NCBI RefSeq assembly: GCF_026107645.2
Contig: NZ_JAPCHV010000008.1
Coordinates: 1 to 64,000, forward strand
Direction: 5' to 3'
Length of the DNA: 64,000 bases
From: Flavobacterium sp. MFBS3-15
GTDB lineage: Bacteria > Bacteroidota > Bacteroidia > Flavobacteriales > Flavobacteriaceae
In this document: in pieces, positions 42,631-53,237 of the stretch
How positions within the stretch are numbered: the first letter of the stretch is position 1
Layout: the number at the start of each line of letters is the position of its first letter
Notes under the pieces: model-generated
The model's input: only the letters and a program-made list of their open reading frames with translations
Databases searched by the model: none
What the model was told of the DNA's origin: nothing
Program-made: the position numbers and the translations under genes

Positions 42631-44766
42631 ATGGCAAGAGATTTAAAATACACGAGAAATATTGGTATTGCTGCCCACATTGATGCGGGTAAGACTACAA
42701 CTACCGAGCGTATCCTTTTCTACACGGGTAAATCCCACAAGATAGGTGAGGTACACGACGGTGCTGCTACCATGGACTGGATGGCTCAGGAGCAGGAGAG
42801 GGGTATTACCATTACTTCGGCTGCTACTACATGTACATGGAACTTCCCGACAGAGCAGGGTAAGCTTACCGGAGACTCAAAAGATTACCATTTCAACATC
42901 ATCGATACTCCCGGGCACGTTGACTTTACCGTTGAGGTAAACCGTTCCCTAAGGGTACTTGACGGACTTGTGTTCCTTTTCAGCGCCGTAGACGGTGTTG
43001 AGCCACAGTCTGAAACCAACTGGAGGCTGGCTGATAACTACAAAGTGCCGCGTATGGGCTTTGTGAACAAAATGGACCGCCAGGGATCTAACTTCCTTGC
43101 TGTTTGCCAGCAGGTGAAAGACATGCTTAAGTCGAACGCAGTGCCAATCGTGCTTCCGATCGGTGACGAGGCTGACTTCAGGGGCGTGGTAGACCTTATC
43201 AAGAACCAGGCTATCGTATGGCATGATGAAACTCAGGGTGCTACTTTTGACATCGTAGATATCCCGGCTGACATGAAAGATGAGGCTCATCAATACAGGG
43301 CACAGCTTATTGAAGAAGTTGCTGCTTATGATGAGAACCTTCTTGAGAAATTCATGGAAGACGAAAACTCGATCACTGAAGATGAGATCAACGAAGCACT
43401 TAGGAAAGCAACCATCGATATGGCTATCATCCCAATGCTTTGCGGTTCTTCATTCAAAAATAAAGGTGTACAGTTCATGCTTGATGCGGTTTGTAAATTC
43501 CTTCCTTCTCCGCTTGACAAAGAGGCTATCGAAGGTACAAACCCTGATACTGACGAGCCGATCCTTCGTAAGCCATCAGTTACTGAGCCGTTTGCAGCGC
43601 TTGCGTTCAAAATTGCTACAGACCCTTATGTTGGGCGTCTTGCGTTCTTCAGGGCTTATTCAGGCCGTCTTGATGCAGGTTCTTACGTTCTTAACAACCG
43701 TTCAGGCAATAAGGAGCGTATCTCCCGTATCTACCAGATGCACGCTAACAAGCAAAACCCAATCGAATATATCGAGGCAGGTGACATTGGTGCAGCTGTA
43801 GGTTTTAAGGACATTAAGACAGGTGATACCCTTTCTGATGAGAAAAACCCAATCGTTCTTGAAAGTATGAACTTCCCTGATCCGGTAATCGGTATCGCTG
43901 TTGAGCCTAAAACTAAGGCTGACGTTGATAAGATGGGTATGGCTTTGGCTAAACTTGCCGAAGAAGATCCAACGTTTACTGTAAGGACTGACCATGCTTC
44001 AGGACAAACTATCATCTCAGGTATGGGTGAGCTTCACCTTGACATCCTTGTAGACCGTCTTAAGCGTGAGTTTAAGGTAGAGGTTAACCAAGGTGAGCCT
44101 CAGGTAGAGTATAAAGAAGCTATCACACGTGAAGCACAGCACAGGGAGACTTACAAAAAGCAATCCGGTGGTCGTGGTAAATTCGGTGATATCGTATTCC
44201 GCCTTGGGCCAGCAGACGAAGTTGACGGAAAAGTGCCAATGGGACTTCAGTTCGTTAACGAGGTTAAAGGTGGTAACATCCCTAAGGAATTCATCCCGGC
44301 TATTGAGAAAGGTTTCAAAGAAGCTATGAAGCAGGGCCCTCTTGCGGGTTATGAAATGGACAGCATGAAAGTAACGCTTCTTGACGGTTCATTCCACCCT
44401 GTTGACTCGGATGCGCTTTCGTTTGAACTTGCAGCCAAAATGGGTTACAAAGAGGCTGCTAAAGCTGCCGGAGCTGTTATCCTTGAGCCGATCATGAAAC
44501 TTGAGGTGCTTACACCGGAGGAGAACATGGGTGATATCGTGGGTGACCTTAACCGTCGTCGCGGACAGATCAATAACATGGACGACAGGGCAGGTTCTAA
44601 AGTAGTGAAAGCAAGCGTACCTCTTTCTGAGATGTTCGGTTACGTAACTACACTTAGGACGCTATCTTCAGGACGTGCTACTTCTACAATGGAGTTCTCT
44701 CACTATGCTGAGACGCCAAACAACATTGCGGACGAGGTTATTAAAAAAGCAAAAGGTAACGCTTAA
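42631..44766 (+). CDS. fusA: Elongation factor G
   Basis: A 711-residue translocase GTPase. G1 AHIDAGKTT is at 15-23, G3 is DTPGHVDF and G4 NKMDR; domains II-V follow, with the domain IV loop and the C-terminal [16 protein letters not shown] segment. It drives mRNA-tRNA translocation and ribosome recycling. Third gene of the str group, 11 bp before rpsJ. Confidence 0.98.
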   Translation: MARDLKYTRNIGIAAHIDAGKTTTTERILFYTGKSHKIGEVHDGAATMDWMAQEQERGITITSAATTCTWNFPTEQGKLTGDSKDYHFNIIDTPGHVDFTVEVNRSLRVLDGLVFLFSAVDGVEPQSETNWRLADNYKVPRMGFVNKMDRQGSNFLAVCQQVKDMLKSNAVPIVLPIGDEADFRGVVDLIKNQAIVWHDETQGATFDIVDIPADMKDEAHQYRAQLIEEVAAYDENLLEKFMEDENSITEDEINEALRKATIDMAIIPMLCGSSFKNKGVQFMLDAVCKFLPSPLDKEAIEGTNPDTDEPILRKPSVTEPFAALAFKIATDPYVGRLAFFRAYSGRLDAGSYVLNNRSGNKERISRIYQMHANKQNPIEYIEAGDIGAAVGFKDIKTGDTLSDEKNPIVLESMNFPDPVIGIAVEPKTKADVDKMGMALAKLAEEDPTFTVRTDHASGQTIISGMGELHLDILVDRLKREFKVEVNQGEPQVEYKEAITREAQHRETYKKQSGGRGKFGDIVFRLGPADEVDGKVPMGLQFVNEVKGGNIPKEFIPAIEKGFKEAMKQGPLAGYEMDSMKVTLLDGSFHPVDSDALSFELAAKMGYKEAAKAAGAVILEPIMKLEVLTPEENMGDIVGDLNRRRGQINNMDDRAGSKVVKASVPLSEMFGYVTTLRTLSSGRATSTMEFSHYAETPNNIADEVIKKAKGNA

Positions 44767-44777
44767 TTAGAAAGAAA

Positions 44778-45083
44778 ATGAGTCAGAAAATCAGAATAAA
44801 ACTAAAATCATACGATCACAGCCTGGTAGACAAATCTGCCGAGAAGATCGTTAAGACTGTAAAAAGTACAGGTGCTGTGGTAACGGGTCCTATTCCGCTT
44901 CCTACACACAAGAAAATCTTCACTGTACTACGTTCACCGCACGTGAATAAGAAATCAAGGGAGCAGTTCGAGGTTAGCTCGTACAAAAGGCTTCTTGATA
45001 TTTACAGCTCATCTTCAAAAACTATCGATGCTCTTATGAAACTGGAGCTTCCTAGCGGTGTTGAAGTAGAGATCAAAGTGTGA
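44778..45083 (+). CDS. rpsJ: 30S ribosomal protein S10 (NusE)
   Basis: A 101-residue protein with the S10 start [20 protein letters not shown] and the conserved [21 protein letters not shown] loop. It binds the 30S head and, as NusE, takes part in antitermination. Here it ends the str group: a terminator follows at 45106, so it is not the first gene of the S10 operon as in E. coli. Confidence 0.98.
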   Translation: MSQKIRIKLKSYDHSLVDKSAEKIVKTVKSTGAVVTGPIPLPTHKKIFTVLRSPHVNKKSREQFEVSSYKRLLDIYSSSSKTIDALMKLELPSGVEVEIKV

Positions 45084-45105
45084 TAATTCATACGAGATAT
45101 AAAAC

Positions 45106-45136
45106 AGCCCTGGCATAATGCCGGGGCTTTTTGTTT
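45106..45136 (+). terminator. Terminator of the rpsL-rpsJ operon
   Basis: Stem AGCCCTGGCA (45106-45115) / TGCCGGGGCT (45119-45128), 10 bp with one G-T wobble, followed by a T run. Confidence 0.9.
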
Positions 45137-45456
45137 GTAATCCTGTCAGGTTTTCAAACATTGCAGGTTGGGCTGCATATCTCTAGCAGGGGTGCGCTCT
45201 GCGTGAGAAATGGGAGCGGCATCCCTGGCGCAGGATAGTTAGATCCGCCGCGGCGTACGACCCTGCGTTGGCCAATGTGGTGATGGGATACTTCCTGAAG
45301 GGCTTTTTATTTGCATACTGGCTTATGTAGATTGATTTCATGTGTGAAAATGCGTGTGGGTGGCGGTATTTGCCTGTTGAAACCCTTATTCGGCCTAATA
45401 AATTTAATTTCTTTGAGTTACGTGCAAAAAAGTTAGAAAAAACTATTTGTTTAGTG
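45137..45456. other. GC-rich noncoding stretch between rpsJ and rplC
   Basis: No gene is visible in this 320-bp stretch. The middle part (about 45195-45310) is richer in G and C than the flanks and contains CGCAGG (45230-45235)/CCTGCG (45263-45268) around a GCCGCGGC palindrome. It may be a decayed dispersed repeat or a structured RNA. Confidence 0.5.
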
Positions 45457-45486
45457 TTGCATAAACGAAAAAGATGATTAACTTTG
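45457..45486 (+). promoter_or_regulatory. Main promoter of the rplC operon
   Basis: A -33 TTG (45457-45459), an exact 19-base spacer and a -7 box TAACTTTG (45479-45486). A weak hairpin (CAGT/ACTG, 45503-45514) follows in the 60-base leader before rplC. Confidence 0.9.
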
Positions 45487-45546
45487 CGCCCTCAAAAGGG
45501 AGCAGTGTGTACTGTTCTCAGAATTAATAATTTATAAAAGTTTAAT

Positions 45547-46164
45547 ATGTCTGGGTTAATTGGCAAAAAAATCGGCATGACCAGTATTTTCGACGAGAAC
45601 GGGAAAAACATCCCTTGTACCGTTATCGAAGCTGGCCCATGCGTAGTTACCCAAGTCAGAACCAATGAGGTTGACGGGTATGAAGCGTTACAACTTGGTT
45701 TCGATGACAAAACAGAAAAGCATGCTACAAAAGCGGATCTTGGCCATTTCAAGAAAGCGGGTACTGTTGCTAAGAAGAAAGTCGTTGAATTCAAGCATTT
45801 CGAAACTGAGTACAAACTTGGTGATGTTTTAACTGTAGATGTTTTCACTGAAGGTGAATTCGTAGATGTACAGGGTGTATCAAAAGGTAAAGGTTTCCAG
45901 GGTGTTGTTAAGCGTCACGGCTTTGGTGGTGTTGGACAGGCTACTCACGGTCAGCACAACCGTCTTAGGGCTCCGGGTTCAGTAGGTGCATCGTCTTACC
46001 CTTCACGTGTGTTCAAGGGTATGCGCATGGCCGGAAGGACTGGCGGGGAAAATGTAACAGTACAAAACCTTAAGGTTTTAAAAGTAGTTGCGGACAAGAA
46101 CCTTCTTGTTATTAAAGGTGCGATTCCGGGACACAAAAACTCTTATGTAATCATTCAGAAGTAA
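45547..46164 (+). CDS. rplC: 50S ribosomal protein L3
   Basis: A 205-residue protein with the L3 hallmarks [13 protein letters not shown] at the N-terminus and [16 protein letters not shown] in the middle; the loop glutamine-rich segment [15 protein letters not shown] lies near the peptidyl-transferase site. First gene after the operon promoter. Its stop overlaps the rplD start by 1 base. Confidence 0.98.
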   Translation: MSGLIGKKIGMTSIFDENGKNIPCTVIEAGPCVVTQVRTNEVDGYEALQLGFDDKTEKHATKADLGHFKKAGTVAKKKVVEFKHFETEYKLGDVLTVDVFTEGEFVDVQGVSKGKGFQGVVKRHGFGGVGQATHGQHNRLRAPGSVGASSYPSRVFKGMRMAGRTGGENVTVQNLKVLKVVADKNLLVIKGAIPGHKNSYVIIQK

Positions 46165-46793
46165 TGGAAGTAAAAGTATTAGATATCAACGGAAAAGAAA
46201 CTGGCAGGACGATTACTCTTTCTGATTCAGTATTCGCAATTGAGCCTAATAAGCACGCCGTATACCTTGATGTTAAGCAATATCTTGCTAACCAGAGGCA
46301 GGGTACCCACAAAGCCAAAGAAAGGGCTGAGGTAACCGGTAGTACGCGTAAAATCAAGAAGCAAAAAGGAACAGGTACAGCCCGTGCAGGCTCTGTTAAG
46401 AACCCATTGTTCAAAGGTGGGGGTACAGTATTTGGCCCAAGGCCGAGGAGCTACTCTTTCAAACTGAACAAAGCTCTTAAGCGTCTTGCAAGGAAATCAG
46501 CTTTCACAATGAAGGCTCAGGAGTCGAACCTGACTGTAGTAGAGAACTTCGAATTTGACGCTCCAAGCACTAAAAATTTCATTAACTTTTTGAAAGCTTT
46601 AGGGTTAGATAACAAAAAATCCCTTATCGTGTTGGGTGATACAAATAAAAATGTATATTTGTCGTCACGCAATTTAAAGGCTTCAAGTGTTGTAACGTCT
46701 TCAGAATTAAGTACTTACGCGATACTTAACGCTAATAAGCTTGTTCTTTTAGAGGGTGCTTTGGAAGGAATTGAAGAAAATTTAAGCAAATAA
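46164..46793 (+). CDS. rplD: 50S ribosomal protein L4
   Basis: A 209-residue protein. The extended loop, KQKGTGTARAGSVKNP and GGGTVFGPRPRSY, lines the exit tunnel, where macrolide resistance mutations occur in the family. In enteric bacteria L4 represses the S10 operon; the short leader here (45487-45546) shows no clear homologue of that hairpin. Confidence 0.97.
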   Translation: MEVKVLDINGKETGRTITLSDSVFAIEPNKHAVYLDVKQYLANQRQGTHKAKERAEVTGSTRKIKKQKGTGTARAGSVKNPLFKGGGTVFGPRPRSYSFKLNKALKRLARKSAFTMKAQESNLTVVENFEFDAPSTKNFINFLKALGLDNKKSLIVLGDTNKNVYLSSRNLKASSVVTSSELSTYAILNANKLVLLEGALEGIEENLSK

Positions 46794-46800
46794 TAAGGTC

Positions 46801-47091
46801 ATGGGTATCATAATTAAACCTATCATCACTGAAAAAATTACCAAAGACGGCGAAGTTTTCAACCGTTTTGGTTTCATTGTTGACAAAAAAGCGAACAAAA
46901 TCCAGATCAAGAATGCAGTTGAGGCTGCTTACGGAGTTGGTGTTGTTGAAGTGAACACAATGAACTACAGGGCTGATAGATCGGTTAAGTACACTAAGAG
47001 TGGCTTGATCTCAGGAAAGACGAATGCTTACAAAAAAGCTATCGTACAAGTACAGGAAGGCGAAACAATAGATTTTTATAATAATATCTAA
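46801..47091 (+). CDS. rplW: 50S ribosomal protein L23
   Basis: A 96-residue protein at the tunnel exit, docking site for trigger factor and SRP. The [10 protein letters not shown] start and the [20 protein letters not shown] segment are typical. It stands 7 bp after rplD and 5 bp before rplB. Confidence 0.97.
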   Translation: MGIIIKPIITEKITKDGEVFNRFGFIVDKKANKIQIKNAVEAAYGVGVVEVNTMNYRADRSVKYTKSGLISGKTNAYKKAIVQVQEGETIDFYNNI

Positions 47092-47096
47092 TAACA

Positions 47097-47921
47097 ATGT
47101 CAGTTAGAAAATTAAAACCTATTACCCCGGGTCAGCGTTTTAGAGTTGTAAATAGCTTTGACACTATTACAACTGATAAGCCGGAGCGTTCATTGATCGC
47201 ACCGAAAAAAAACTCAGGCGGTAGAAATAGTCAAGGAAAAATGACCATGCGTTATACAGGCGGTGGTCACAAGCAAAGGTATCGTATGATCGATTTCAAA
47301 AGGACTAAAGCGGGTATCCCTGCTACAGTTAAGACAATCGAGTACGATCCGAACCGTTCAGCATTTATATCTCTATTGTTCTATGCTGATGGTGAGAAAA
47401 CATACATCATTGCACAAAACGGGCTTCAGGTAGGCCAGGTTGTAACTTCGGGAGCAGATGCTCAGCCGGAAATAGGCAACGCTTTACCTCTTAGCAAAAT
47501 TCCTCTTGGAACTGTTATATCTTGTATTGAGCTACGTCCTGGGCAGGGTGCGGTTATCGCACGCAGCGCCGGTACTTTTGCGCAGCTTATGGCAAGGGAC
47601 GGAAAATATGCTACCATCAAAATGCCTTCTGGTGAGACAAGGTTGATCCTTCTTACCTGTATGGCTACAATTGGAGCGGTTTCCAACTCTGACCACCAGC
47701 TGATCGTATCCGGTAAAGCGGGTAGGACTCGTTGGTTGGGCAGGAGGCCAAGGACAAGGCCGGTAGCGATGAACCCTGTAGATCACCCGATGGGTGGTGG
47801 TGAAGGACGCTCTTCAGGAGGTCACCCACGCTCTAGGAAAGGTCTTCCGGCTAAAGGTTACAGGACTCGTTCTAAAGTTAACCCAAGTAATAAGTATATC
47901 GTAGAACGTAGAAAGAAATAA
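47097..47921 (+). CDS. rplB: 50S ribosomal protein L2
   Basis: A 274-residue 23S rRNA-binding protein near the peptidyl-transferase centre. The C-terminal loop [17 protein letters not shown] contains the histidine implicated in function, and the N-terminal [20 protein letters not shown] region is conserved. Confidence 0.98.
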   Translation: MSVRKLKPITPGQRFRVVNSFDTITTDKPERSLIAPKKNSGGRNSQGKMTMRYTGGGHKQRYRMIDFKRTKAGIPATVKTIEYDPNRSAFISLLFYADGEKTYIIAQNGLQVGQVVTSGADAQPEIGNALPLSKIPLGTVISCIELRPGQGAVIARSAGTFAQLMARDGKYATIKMPSGETRLILLTCMATIGAVSNSDHQLIVSGKAGRTRWLGRRPRTRPVAMNPVDHPMGGGEGRSSGGHPRSRKGLPAKGYRTRSKVNPSNKYIVERRKK

Positions 47922-47931
47922 TAAGTAAGAT

Positions 47932-48210
47932 ATGGCACGTTCATTAAAGAAAGGACCTTTCGTTCACTATAAATTAGAAAAGAAAGTTCAGGAAAATATC
48001 GAAAAGGGCAACAAAGGAGTTGTGAAGACATGGTCTCGCGCTTCGATGATCACCCCGGATTTTGTTGGGCAGACTATCGCAGTACACAACGGTCGTCAAT
48101 TCGTACCGGTTTACGTTACAGAGAATATGGTAGGTCATAAATTAGGAGAATTTTCGCCGACACGCTCATTCAGGGGCCATGCCGGTGCTAAAAATAAAGG
48201 TAAAAAATAA
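47932..48210 (+). CDS. rpsS: 30S ribosomal protein S19
   Basis: A 92-residue head protein that contacts S13 and the tRNA. It has the canonical start RSLKKGPFV and the end segment [18 protein letters not shown]. Confidence 0.98.
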   Translation: MARSLKKGPFVHYKLEKKVQENIEKGNKGVVKTWSRASMITPDFVGQTIAVHNGRQFVPVYVTENMVGHKLGEFSPTRSFRGHAGAKNKGKK

Positions 48211-48215
48211 TAGCA

Positions 48216-48629
48216 ATGGGAGTTCGTAAAAGAGAAACCGCAGAAGCAAGGAAAGAGGCTAACAAGTCTATCGCTTTCGCTAAGCTGAATAACTGCCCTA
48301 CTTCGCCACGCAAAATGCGCCTTGTTGCGGATCTTGTAAGGGGCCAGAAGGTAGAATCAGCGCTAAATATATTAAGGTTCAGTTCAAAAGAGGCTTCACG
48401 CAAGCTTGAAAAACTGTTGCTATCAGCTATCAACAACTGGCAGCAAAAGAATGCTGAGGAAAGCCTTGAAGACGCCGGCCTTTTCGTAAAAGAAATCAGG
48501 GTTGACGGCGGAATGATGCTGAAAAGGCTTCGTCCTGCACCGCAGGGCCGTGCCCACAGGATAAGGAAACGTTCTAACCACGTAACCATCGTGCTTGGAG
48601 CTAAGAATAATAACACACAAAGCAACTAA
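48216..48629 (+). CDS. rplV: 50S ribosomal protein L22
   Basis: A 137-residue protein. [14 protein letters not shown] is the conserved core, and [19 protein letters not shown] is the beta-hairpin that reaches into the exit tunnel. It is about 25 residues longer than the E. coli protein, mostly at the N-terminus ([15 protein letters not shown]). Confidence 0.97.
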   Translation: MGVRKRETAEARKEANKSIAFAKLNNCPTSPRKMRLVADLVRGQKVESALNILRFSSKEASRKLEKLLLSAINNWQQKNAEESLEDAGLFVKEIRVDGGMMLKRLRPAPQGRAHRIRKRSNHVTIVLGAKNNNTQSN

Positions 48630-48634
48630 GAGAA

Positions 48635-49393
48635 ATGGGACAAAAGACAAATCCAATAGGAAATCGCCTTGGTATCATCAGGGGTTGGGATTCTAACTGG
48701 TATGGTGGAAATGACTACGGCGACAAGCTTGCTGAAGATCACAAAATCAGGAAATACATCCATGCCCGTTTATCTAAAGCCAGTGTGTCTAAGGTAATCA
48801 TCGAGAGGACCCTTAAGCTTGTAACCGTTACTATTACTACTGCCCGTCCTGGTATCATCATCGGGAAAGGCGGTCAGGAAGTAGACAAGCTGAAAGAAGA
48901 ACTTAAGAAAATTACTGACAAAGAGGTTCAGATCAACATCTTTGAAATTAAAAGGCCGGAGCTTGATGCTTACCTTGTAGGTACAAGCATTGCCCGTCAG
49001 ATTGAAAGCCGTATCTCTTACAGGAGGGCTATCAAAATGGCTATCGCTGCTGCTATGCGTATGAACGCAGAAGGTGTAAAAGTGATGATTTCAGGCCGTT
49101 TGAACGGTGCTGAAATGGCACGTTCGGAAATGTTCAAAGAAGGTAGGATTCCTCTATCAACTTTCAGGGCGGACATCGATTACTCACTTGCTGAGGCCCA
49201 CACTACTTACGGTAGGATGGGAATCAAAGTGTGGATCATGAAAGGTGAGGTTTATGGCAAAAGAGATCTTTCTCCGTTAGTAGGCATGGACAAAAAACAG
49301 TCTAAGTCTTCAGGATCTCAGGACAGGCCACAAGGCGGAAGGCCAGGCGGTCGTCCGGGTGGTGATAAATCAGGCCAACGCAAAAGAAAGTAA
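48635..49393 (+). CDS. rpsC: 30S ribosomal protein S3
   Basis: A 252-residue protein with an N-terminal KH domain ([14 protein letters not shown]) and the C-terminal S3 domain ([19 protein letters not shown]). It forms part of the mRNA entry helicase. The last 30 residues are a low-complexity Gly/Arg/Pro-rich tail ([10 protein letters not shown]), common in Bacteroidetes. Confidence 0.98.
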   Translation: MGQKTNPIGNRLGIIRGWDSNWYGGNDYGDKLAEDHKIRKYIHARLSKASVSKVIIERTLKLVTVTITTARPGIIIGKGGQEVDKLKEELKKITDKEVQINIFEIKRPELDAYLVGTSIARQIESRISYRRAIKMAIAAAMRMNAEGVKVMISGRLNGAEMARSEMFKEGRIPLSTFRADIDYSLAEAHTTYGRMGIKVWIMKGEVYGKRDLSPLVGMDKKQSKSSGSQDRPQGGRPGGRPGGDKSGQRKRK

Positions 49394-49411
49394 TTAAAAA
49401 ACTAAAGAAAA

Positions 49412-49831
49412 ATGTTACAGCCTAAAAGAACAAAATACCGCAAGGTACAGAAAGGTAAGATGAAGGGCATTTCCCAAAGGGGTCATGAGCTTTCTAATGG
49501 TATGTTTGGTATCAAATCTTTAGATTCAGTTTTCATTACTTCCCGCCAGATCGAGGCTGCACGTATCGCTGCAACCCGTTTCATGAAAAGGGAAGGTCAA
49601 TTGTGGATAAAAATTTTCCCGGATAAGCCTATCACAAAGAAGCCTCTAGAGGTACGTATGGGTAAAGGTAAAGGTGCTGTTGAGTACTGGGTAGCCGTTG
49701 TTAAACCAGGTAAGATAATGTTTGAAGTAGGAGGCGTGCCATTGGCCGTAGCAAAAGAGGCTCTTCGCCTTGCTGCCCAAAAGCTGCCTGTGAAAACCAA
49801 GTTTATCATCGCCAGAGATTTTGAAGCATAA
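49412..49831 (+). CDS. rplP: 50S ribosomal protein L16
   Basis: A 139-residue protein that organises the A site of 23S rRNA. Conserved [11 protein letters not shown] at the start and [18 protein letters not shown] in the middle. The arginine targeted by the RoxA/YcfD hydroxylase in E. coli cannot be judged here. Confidence 0.98.
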   Translation: MLQPKRTKYRKVQKGKMKGISQRGHELSNGMFGIKSLDSVFITSRQIEAARIAATRFMKREGQLWIKIFPDKPITKKPLEVRMGKGKGAVEYWVAVVKPGKIMFEVGGVPLAVAKEALRLAAQKLPVKTKFIIARDFEA

Positions 49832-49843
49832 TCCGATATTATT

Positions 49844-50035
49844 ATGAAACAATCAGAGATAAAAGATCTATCTGCTGCTGAGTTGCAAAGCAAACTTGGT
49901 GAGTTACAGAAAACATATGCCGACCTAAAATCAGCTCACGCTATTTCTCCAATCGAGAACCCGCTACAGATCAGGACCGTAAGAAGGTCTATCGCAAGGG
50001 TAGCCACTGAGCTAACTAAAAGAGAGTTACAATAA
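49844..50035 (+). CDS. rpmC: 50S ribosomal protein L29
   Basis: A 63-residue two-helix protein at the tunnel exit, close to L23. The conserved [15 protein letters not shown] and the C-terminal [14 protein letters not shown] are present. Confidence 0.96.
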   Translation: MKQSEIKDLSAAELQSKLGELQKTYADLKSAHAISPIENPLQIRTVRRSIARVATELTKRELQ

Positions 50036-50052
50036 TTGTATTCTGCCAAAAG

Positions 50053-50310
50053 ATGGAAAAAAGAAACTTAAGAAAAGAGAGAATTGGTGTAGTAACCAGC
50101 AACAAAATGGCAAAATCCATAGTTGTATCTCAAACAACAAGGGTAAAGCACCCTCTATACGGTAAGTTCGTATTGAAAACAAAGAAATTTGTTGCACACG
50201 ACGAAAAGAACGACTGTAACATTGGTGATACAGTAAGGATCATGGAAACACGTCCTTTGAGTAAAACCAAATGTTGGAGGCTAGTAGAAATAATTGAAAG
50301 AGCGAAGTAA
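50053..50310 (+). CDS. rpsQ: 30S ribosomal protein S17
   Basis: An 85-residue OB-fold protein, with [19 protein letters not shown], the basic loop KHPLYGKFV, and [16 protein letters not shown] near the end. It follows rpmC by 17 bp. Confidence 0.97.
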   Translation: MEKRNLRKERIGVVTSNKMAKSIVVSQTTRVKHPLYGKFVLKTKKFVAHDEKNDCNIGDTVRIMETRPLSKTKCWRLVEIIERAK

Positions 50311-50312
50311 TT

Positions 50313-50681
50313 ATGGTACAACAGGAATCCAGACTAAAAGTAGCAGATAACACGGGAGCAAAGGAAGTTTTGACAATCCGTGTTCTAGGTGGCACCAAGA
50401 GGCGTTATGCTTCTGTAGGTGATAAGATCGTAGTTTCTATTAAAGATGCTACGCCTACCGGAAACGTTAAGAAAGGTGCTGTTTCTACAGCAGTTGTTGT
50501 ACGTACCAAAAAAGAAGTGCGTCGTGCTGACGGCTCATACATCAGGTTTGACGATAACGCTTGCGTATTGTTGAATGCTGCCGGTGAGATGAGGGGTACA
50601 CGTGTTTTTGGTCCTGTAGCAAGGGAACTTCGTGAAAAGCAATTCATGAAAATTGTATCATTGGCACCTGAAGTGCTTTAA
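50313..50681 (+). CDS. rplN: 50S ribosomal protein L14
   Basis: A 122-residue protein that binds 23S rRNA and touches 16S rRNA in an inter-subunit bridge. The start [18 protein letters not shown] and the segment [16 protein letters not shown] are family hallmarks. Starts 2 bp after rpsQ. Confidence 0.98.
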   Translation: MVQQESRLKVADNTGAKEVLTIRVLGGTKRRYASVGDKIVVSIKDATPTGNVKKGAVSTAVVVRTKKEVRRADGSYIRFDDNACVLLNAAGEMRGTRVFGPVARELREKQFMKIVSLAPEVL

Positions 50682-50693
50682 TATTTATACAAA

Positions 50694-51005
50694 ATGATAA
50701 AGCTAAAGATAAAATCAGGAGATACCGTAAGGGTAATTGCCGGTGACCACAAAGGATCTGAAGGCAAAGTACTTCGTGTACTTGTTGACAAGAACAAAGC
50801 GATCGTTGAAGGCGTGAACATGGTGTCTAAGCACACTAAGCCAAGCGCTAAAAACCCTCAGGGCGGCATCGTTAAGAAAGAAGCTCCTATCCACATTTCT
50901 AACCTTGTTCTTGTAGACGCTAAAGGTGTTGCTACAAAAACAGGTGTAAGGAAAGAAGGAGATAAGAACGTGAGATTTTCAAAAAAATCTAATCAAGTAC
51001 TATAG
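50694..51005 (+). CDS. rplX: 50S ribosomal protein L24
   Basis: A 103-residue assembly-initiator protein with a KOW motif in the N-terminal half ([19 protein letters not shown]) and the [19 protein letters not shown] segment. Its last base is shared with the beginning of the rplE reading frame. Confidence 0.97.
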   Translation: MIKLKIKSGDTVRVIAGDHKGSEGKVLRVLVDKNKAIVEGVNMVSKHTKPSAKNPQGGIVKKEAPIHISNLVLVDAKGVATKTGVRKEGDKNVRFSKKSNQVL

Positions 51006-51007
51006 TG

Positions 51008-51559
51008 ATGGCTTATATACCAAGATTAAAACAAGAATATAAGGACAGGGTTGTCCCTGCACTTAAAGAAGAGTTCGGTTACAAGAACGTAATGATGGTT
51101 CCAAAACTTCAGAAAATCGTTCTTAGCCGTGGTGTTGGCGCCGCTGTATCTGATAAAAAACTTATCGACTATGCAGTGGAAGAACTAACAAAGATTACAG
51201 GCCAGAAAGCTGTTTCTACCATTTCTAAGAAAGACGTTGCGTCGTTTAAACTAAGGAAAGGTATGCCAATTGGTGCTAAAGTAACGCTGCGTGGCGAAAG
51301 GATGTATGAATTCCTTGACAGGCTTGTGACTTCGTCACTTCCACGCGTAAGGGACTTTAACGGAATCAAGGCTACAGGATTCGACGGAAGGGGTAACTAT
51401 AACCTGGGTATCACTGAGCAAATCATTTTCCCTGAAATTGATATTGACAAAGTGAACAAAATATCAGGATTAGATATTACCTTTGTAACTTCGGCCGAAA
51501 CCGATAAGGAAGCGAAGTCGTTATTAACAGAACTAGGTTTACCTTTTAAAAAGAATTAA
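51008..51559 (+). CDS. rplE: 50S ribosomal protein L5
   Basis: A 183-residue protein that binds 5S rRNA and the P-site tRNA elbow. The ATG at 51008 gives the conserved start [13 protein letters not shown]; a second ATG lies directly before it (51005). [24 protein letters not shown] is typical. Confidence 0.97.
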   Translation: MAYIPRLKQEYKDRVVPALKEEFGYKNVMMVPKLQKIVLSRGVGAAVSDKKLIDYAVEELTKITGQKAVSTISKKDVASFKLRKGMPIGAKVTLRGERMYEFLDRLVTSSLPRVRDFNGIKATGFDGRGNYNLGITEQIIFPEIDIDKVNKISGLDITFVTSAETDKEAKSLLTELGLPFKKN

Positions 51560-51562
51560 GTT

Positions 51563-51832
51563 ATGGCTAAAGAATCAATGAAAGCCCGTGAGGTAAAAAG
51601 GGCGAAACTGGTAGCAAAGTATGCTGAAAAAAGGAAGGCTCTACTTGAAGCCGGAGATTATGAAGGCCTGCAAAAGCTTCCAAAAAACGCTTCACCTGTT
51701 CGCCAGCACAATCGTTGCAAGCTTACAGGAAGGCCAAGGGGCTATATGCGCCAGTTTGGTATTTCGCGTGTTACTTTCCGCGAAATGGCTAACAACGGAT
51801 TGATCCCGGGTGTTAAAAAAGCCAGCTGGTAA
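51563..51832 (+). CDS. rpsN: 30S ribosomal protein S14, zinc-free form
   Basis: An 89-residue S14 of the long C-minus type. It has a single cysteine in [14 protein letters not shown] and no CxxC pairs, so it should not need zinc. The C-terminal [11 protein letters not shown] is conserved. A hairpin and 70 bp separate it from rpsH. Confidence 0.97.
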   Translation: MAKESMKAREVKRAKLVAKYAEKRKALLEAGDYEGLQKLPKNASPVRQHNRCKLTGRPRGYMRQFGISRVTFREMANNGLIPGVKKASW

Positions 51833-51858
51833 TTAAAGAATTATAAATTGGATACAGG

Positions 51859-51878
51859 TTCGGCCTTAACAGGCCGAA
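51859..51878 (+). other. Hairpin between rpsN and rpsH
   Basis: TTCGGCCT (51859-51866) / AGGCCGAA (51871-51878) with a TAAC loop lies in the only long gap of the spc section. It has no T run and is therefore not a classical terminator. It could be a protein-binding site in the mRNA or a pausing or processing site. Confidence 0.55.
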
Positions 51879-51902
51879 AACCGTTTCCGCAAATTAATAA
51901 AT

Positions 51903-52301
51903 ATGTACACAGATCCAATTGCCGATTTTTTGACAAGGGTTAGAAATGCAGTGAGGGCTAACCACAAAGTGGTTGAAGTTCCTGCTTCTAACATGAAGAA
52001 AGAAATCACAAAAATTTTATTCGACCAGGGATATATCCTTAGTTACAAATTTGAAGATAATGCCGTACAAGGTACTATCAAAATCGCTCTTAAGTACGAT
52101 AAAGAGACTAAAGAGTCGGTAATTAAAGATATCCAGAGGATTAGTAAACCGGGTTTACGTAAGTATGCAGGTGCATCAAACCTTCCAAGGATCCTTAACG
52201 GATTGGGTATTGCTATCGTTTCTACGTCAAAAGGACTTATGACTGGAAAGCAGGCAAAACAACTTAATGTTGGTGGTGAGGTAATCTGTTACGTATACTA
52301 A
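51903..52301 (+). CDS. rpsH: 30S ribosomal protein S8
   Basis: A 132-residue central-domain 16S rRNA binder with [16 protein letters not shown] at the start and [17 protein letters not shown] near the end. In E. coli S8 represses the spc operon by binding mRNA; a candidate mRNA site here is the hairpin just upstream. Confidence 0.98.
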   Translation: MYTDPIADFLTRVRNAVRANHKVVEVPASNMKKEITKILFDQGYILSYKFEDNAVQGTIKIALKYDKETKESVIKDIQRISKPGLRKYAGASNLPRILNGLGIAIVSTSKGLMTGKQAKQLNVGGEVICYVY

Positions 52302-52316
52302 TAAAAAGATTTATCG

Positions 52317-52859
52317 ATGTCAAGAATAGGTAAAAATCCAATTACAATACCTGCCGGTGTAACTGTAGAGGTTAACGGCAATGTTGTTACGGTAAAAGGA
52401 AAAAAAGGCCAGCTTACACAAGATTTTTCAGACGTGTCTGTTAAAATCGAAGAAGGCCAGGTAATAGTGGAAAGATCTTCGGACCATAAGGACGAAAGAT
52501 CTAAGCACGGATTGTACAGGGCGCTTATCAACAATATGATTGTTGGTGTGTCTGAAGGGTTTACTAAAGAGCTTGAACTGGTAGGCGTTGGTTACAGGGC
52601 TTCGAACCAGGGACAAAAGCTGGATATCGCTCTGGGCTTTTCACACAACATCGTTCTTGAAGTTGTGCCGGAAGTAACTGTAGAAACGGTATCTGAAAAA
52701 GGTAAGAACCCTATTATCAAACTAGCTTCATACGATAAGCAACTTTTAGGGCAGGTAGCGGCCAAGATCCGTTCTTTCCGCAAGCCGGAGCCTTACAAAG
52801 GAAAAGGAGTTAAGTTCGTTGGAGAAGTACTAAGGAGAAAAGCAGGTAAATCAGCTTAA
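52317..52859 (+). CDS. rplF: 50S ribosomal protein L6
   Basis: A 180-residue protein of two L6 repeats near the factor-binding site, with SRIGKNPITIPAGV at the start and the conserved IRSFRKPEPYKGKGVKFV near the end. Confidence 0.98.
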   Translation: MSRIGKNPITIPAGVTVEVNGNVVTVKGKKGQLTQDFSDVSVKIEEGQVIVERSSDHKDERSKHGLYRALINNMIVGVSEGFTKELELVGVGYRASNQGQKLDIALGFSHNIVLEVVPEVTVETVSEKGKNPIIKLASYDKQLLGQVAAKIRSFRKPEPYKGKGVKFVGEVLRRKAGKSA

Positions 52860-52880
52860 TAATCTTAAAAATTAAAGACT

Positions 52881-53231
52881 ATGTCATTAAATAAATCTGA
52901 AAGAAGACAGAGGATTAAGTTCAGGATCAGAAAGATTGTTAGCGGAACTGCTGCTCAGCCAAGGCTTTCTGTATTCAGGAGCAATAAAGAGATCTATGCG
53001 CAAATCATAGATGATGTAAACGGTGTAACTTTGGCAGCTGCGTCTTCAAGGGACAAAGGCATTGCAAAAGGTACTAACATAGAGACTGCTGCAGCTGTTG
53101 GAAAAGCAATTGCAGAACTGGCTCTTAAAGCCGGTATCGATACTATCACTTTTGACAGGGGTGGATATCTTTACCACGGACGTGTAAAATCATTAGCAGA
53201 AGGCGCAAGGGAAGCCGGACTTAAATTCTAA
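52881..53231 (+). CDS. rplR: 50S ribosomal protein L18
   Basis: A 116-residue 5S rRNA-binding protein with [18 protein letters not shown] and [24 protein letters not shown]. Located between rplF and rpsE as in most bacteria. Confidence 0.98.
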   Translation: MSLNKSERRQRIKFRIRKIVSGTAAQPRLSVFRSNKEIYAQIIDDVNGVTLAAASSRDKGIAKGTNIETAAAVGKAIAELALKAGIDTITFDRGGYLYHGRVKSLAEGAREAGLKF

Positions 53232-53237
53232 GAAATT

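Noticed and set aside
45137..45456. A small gene or tRNA in the rpsJ-rplC gap
   Set aside because: No open frame with a plausible start and no cloverleaf with a TTCGANNC loop could be seen.
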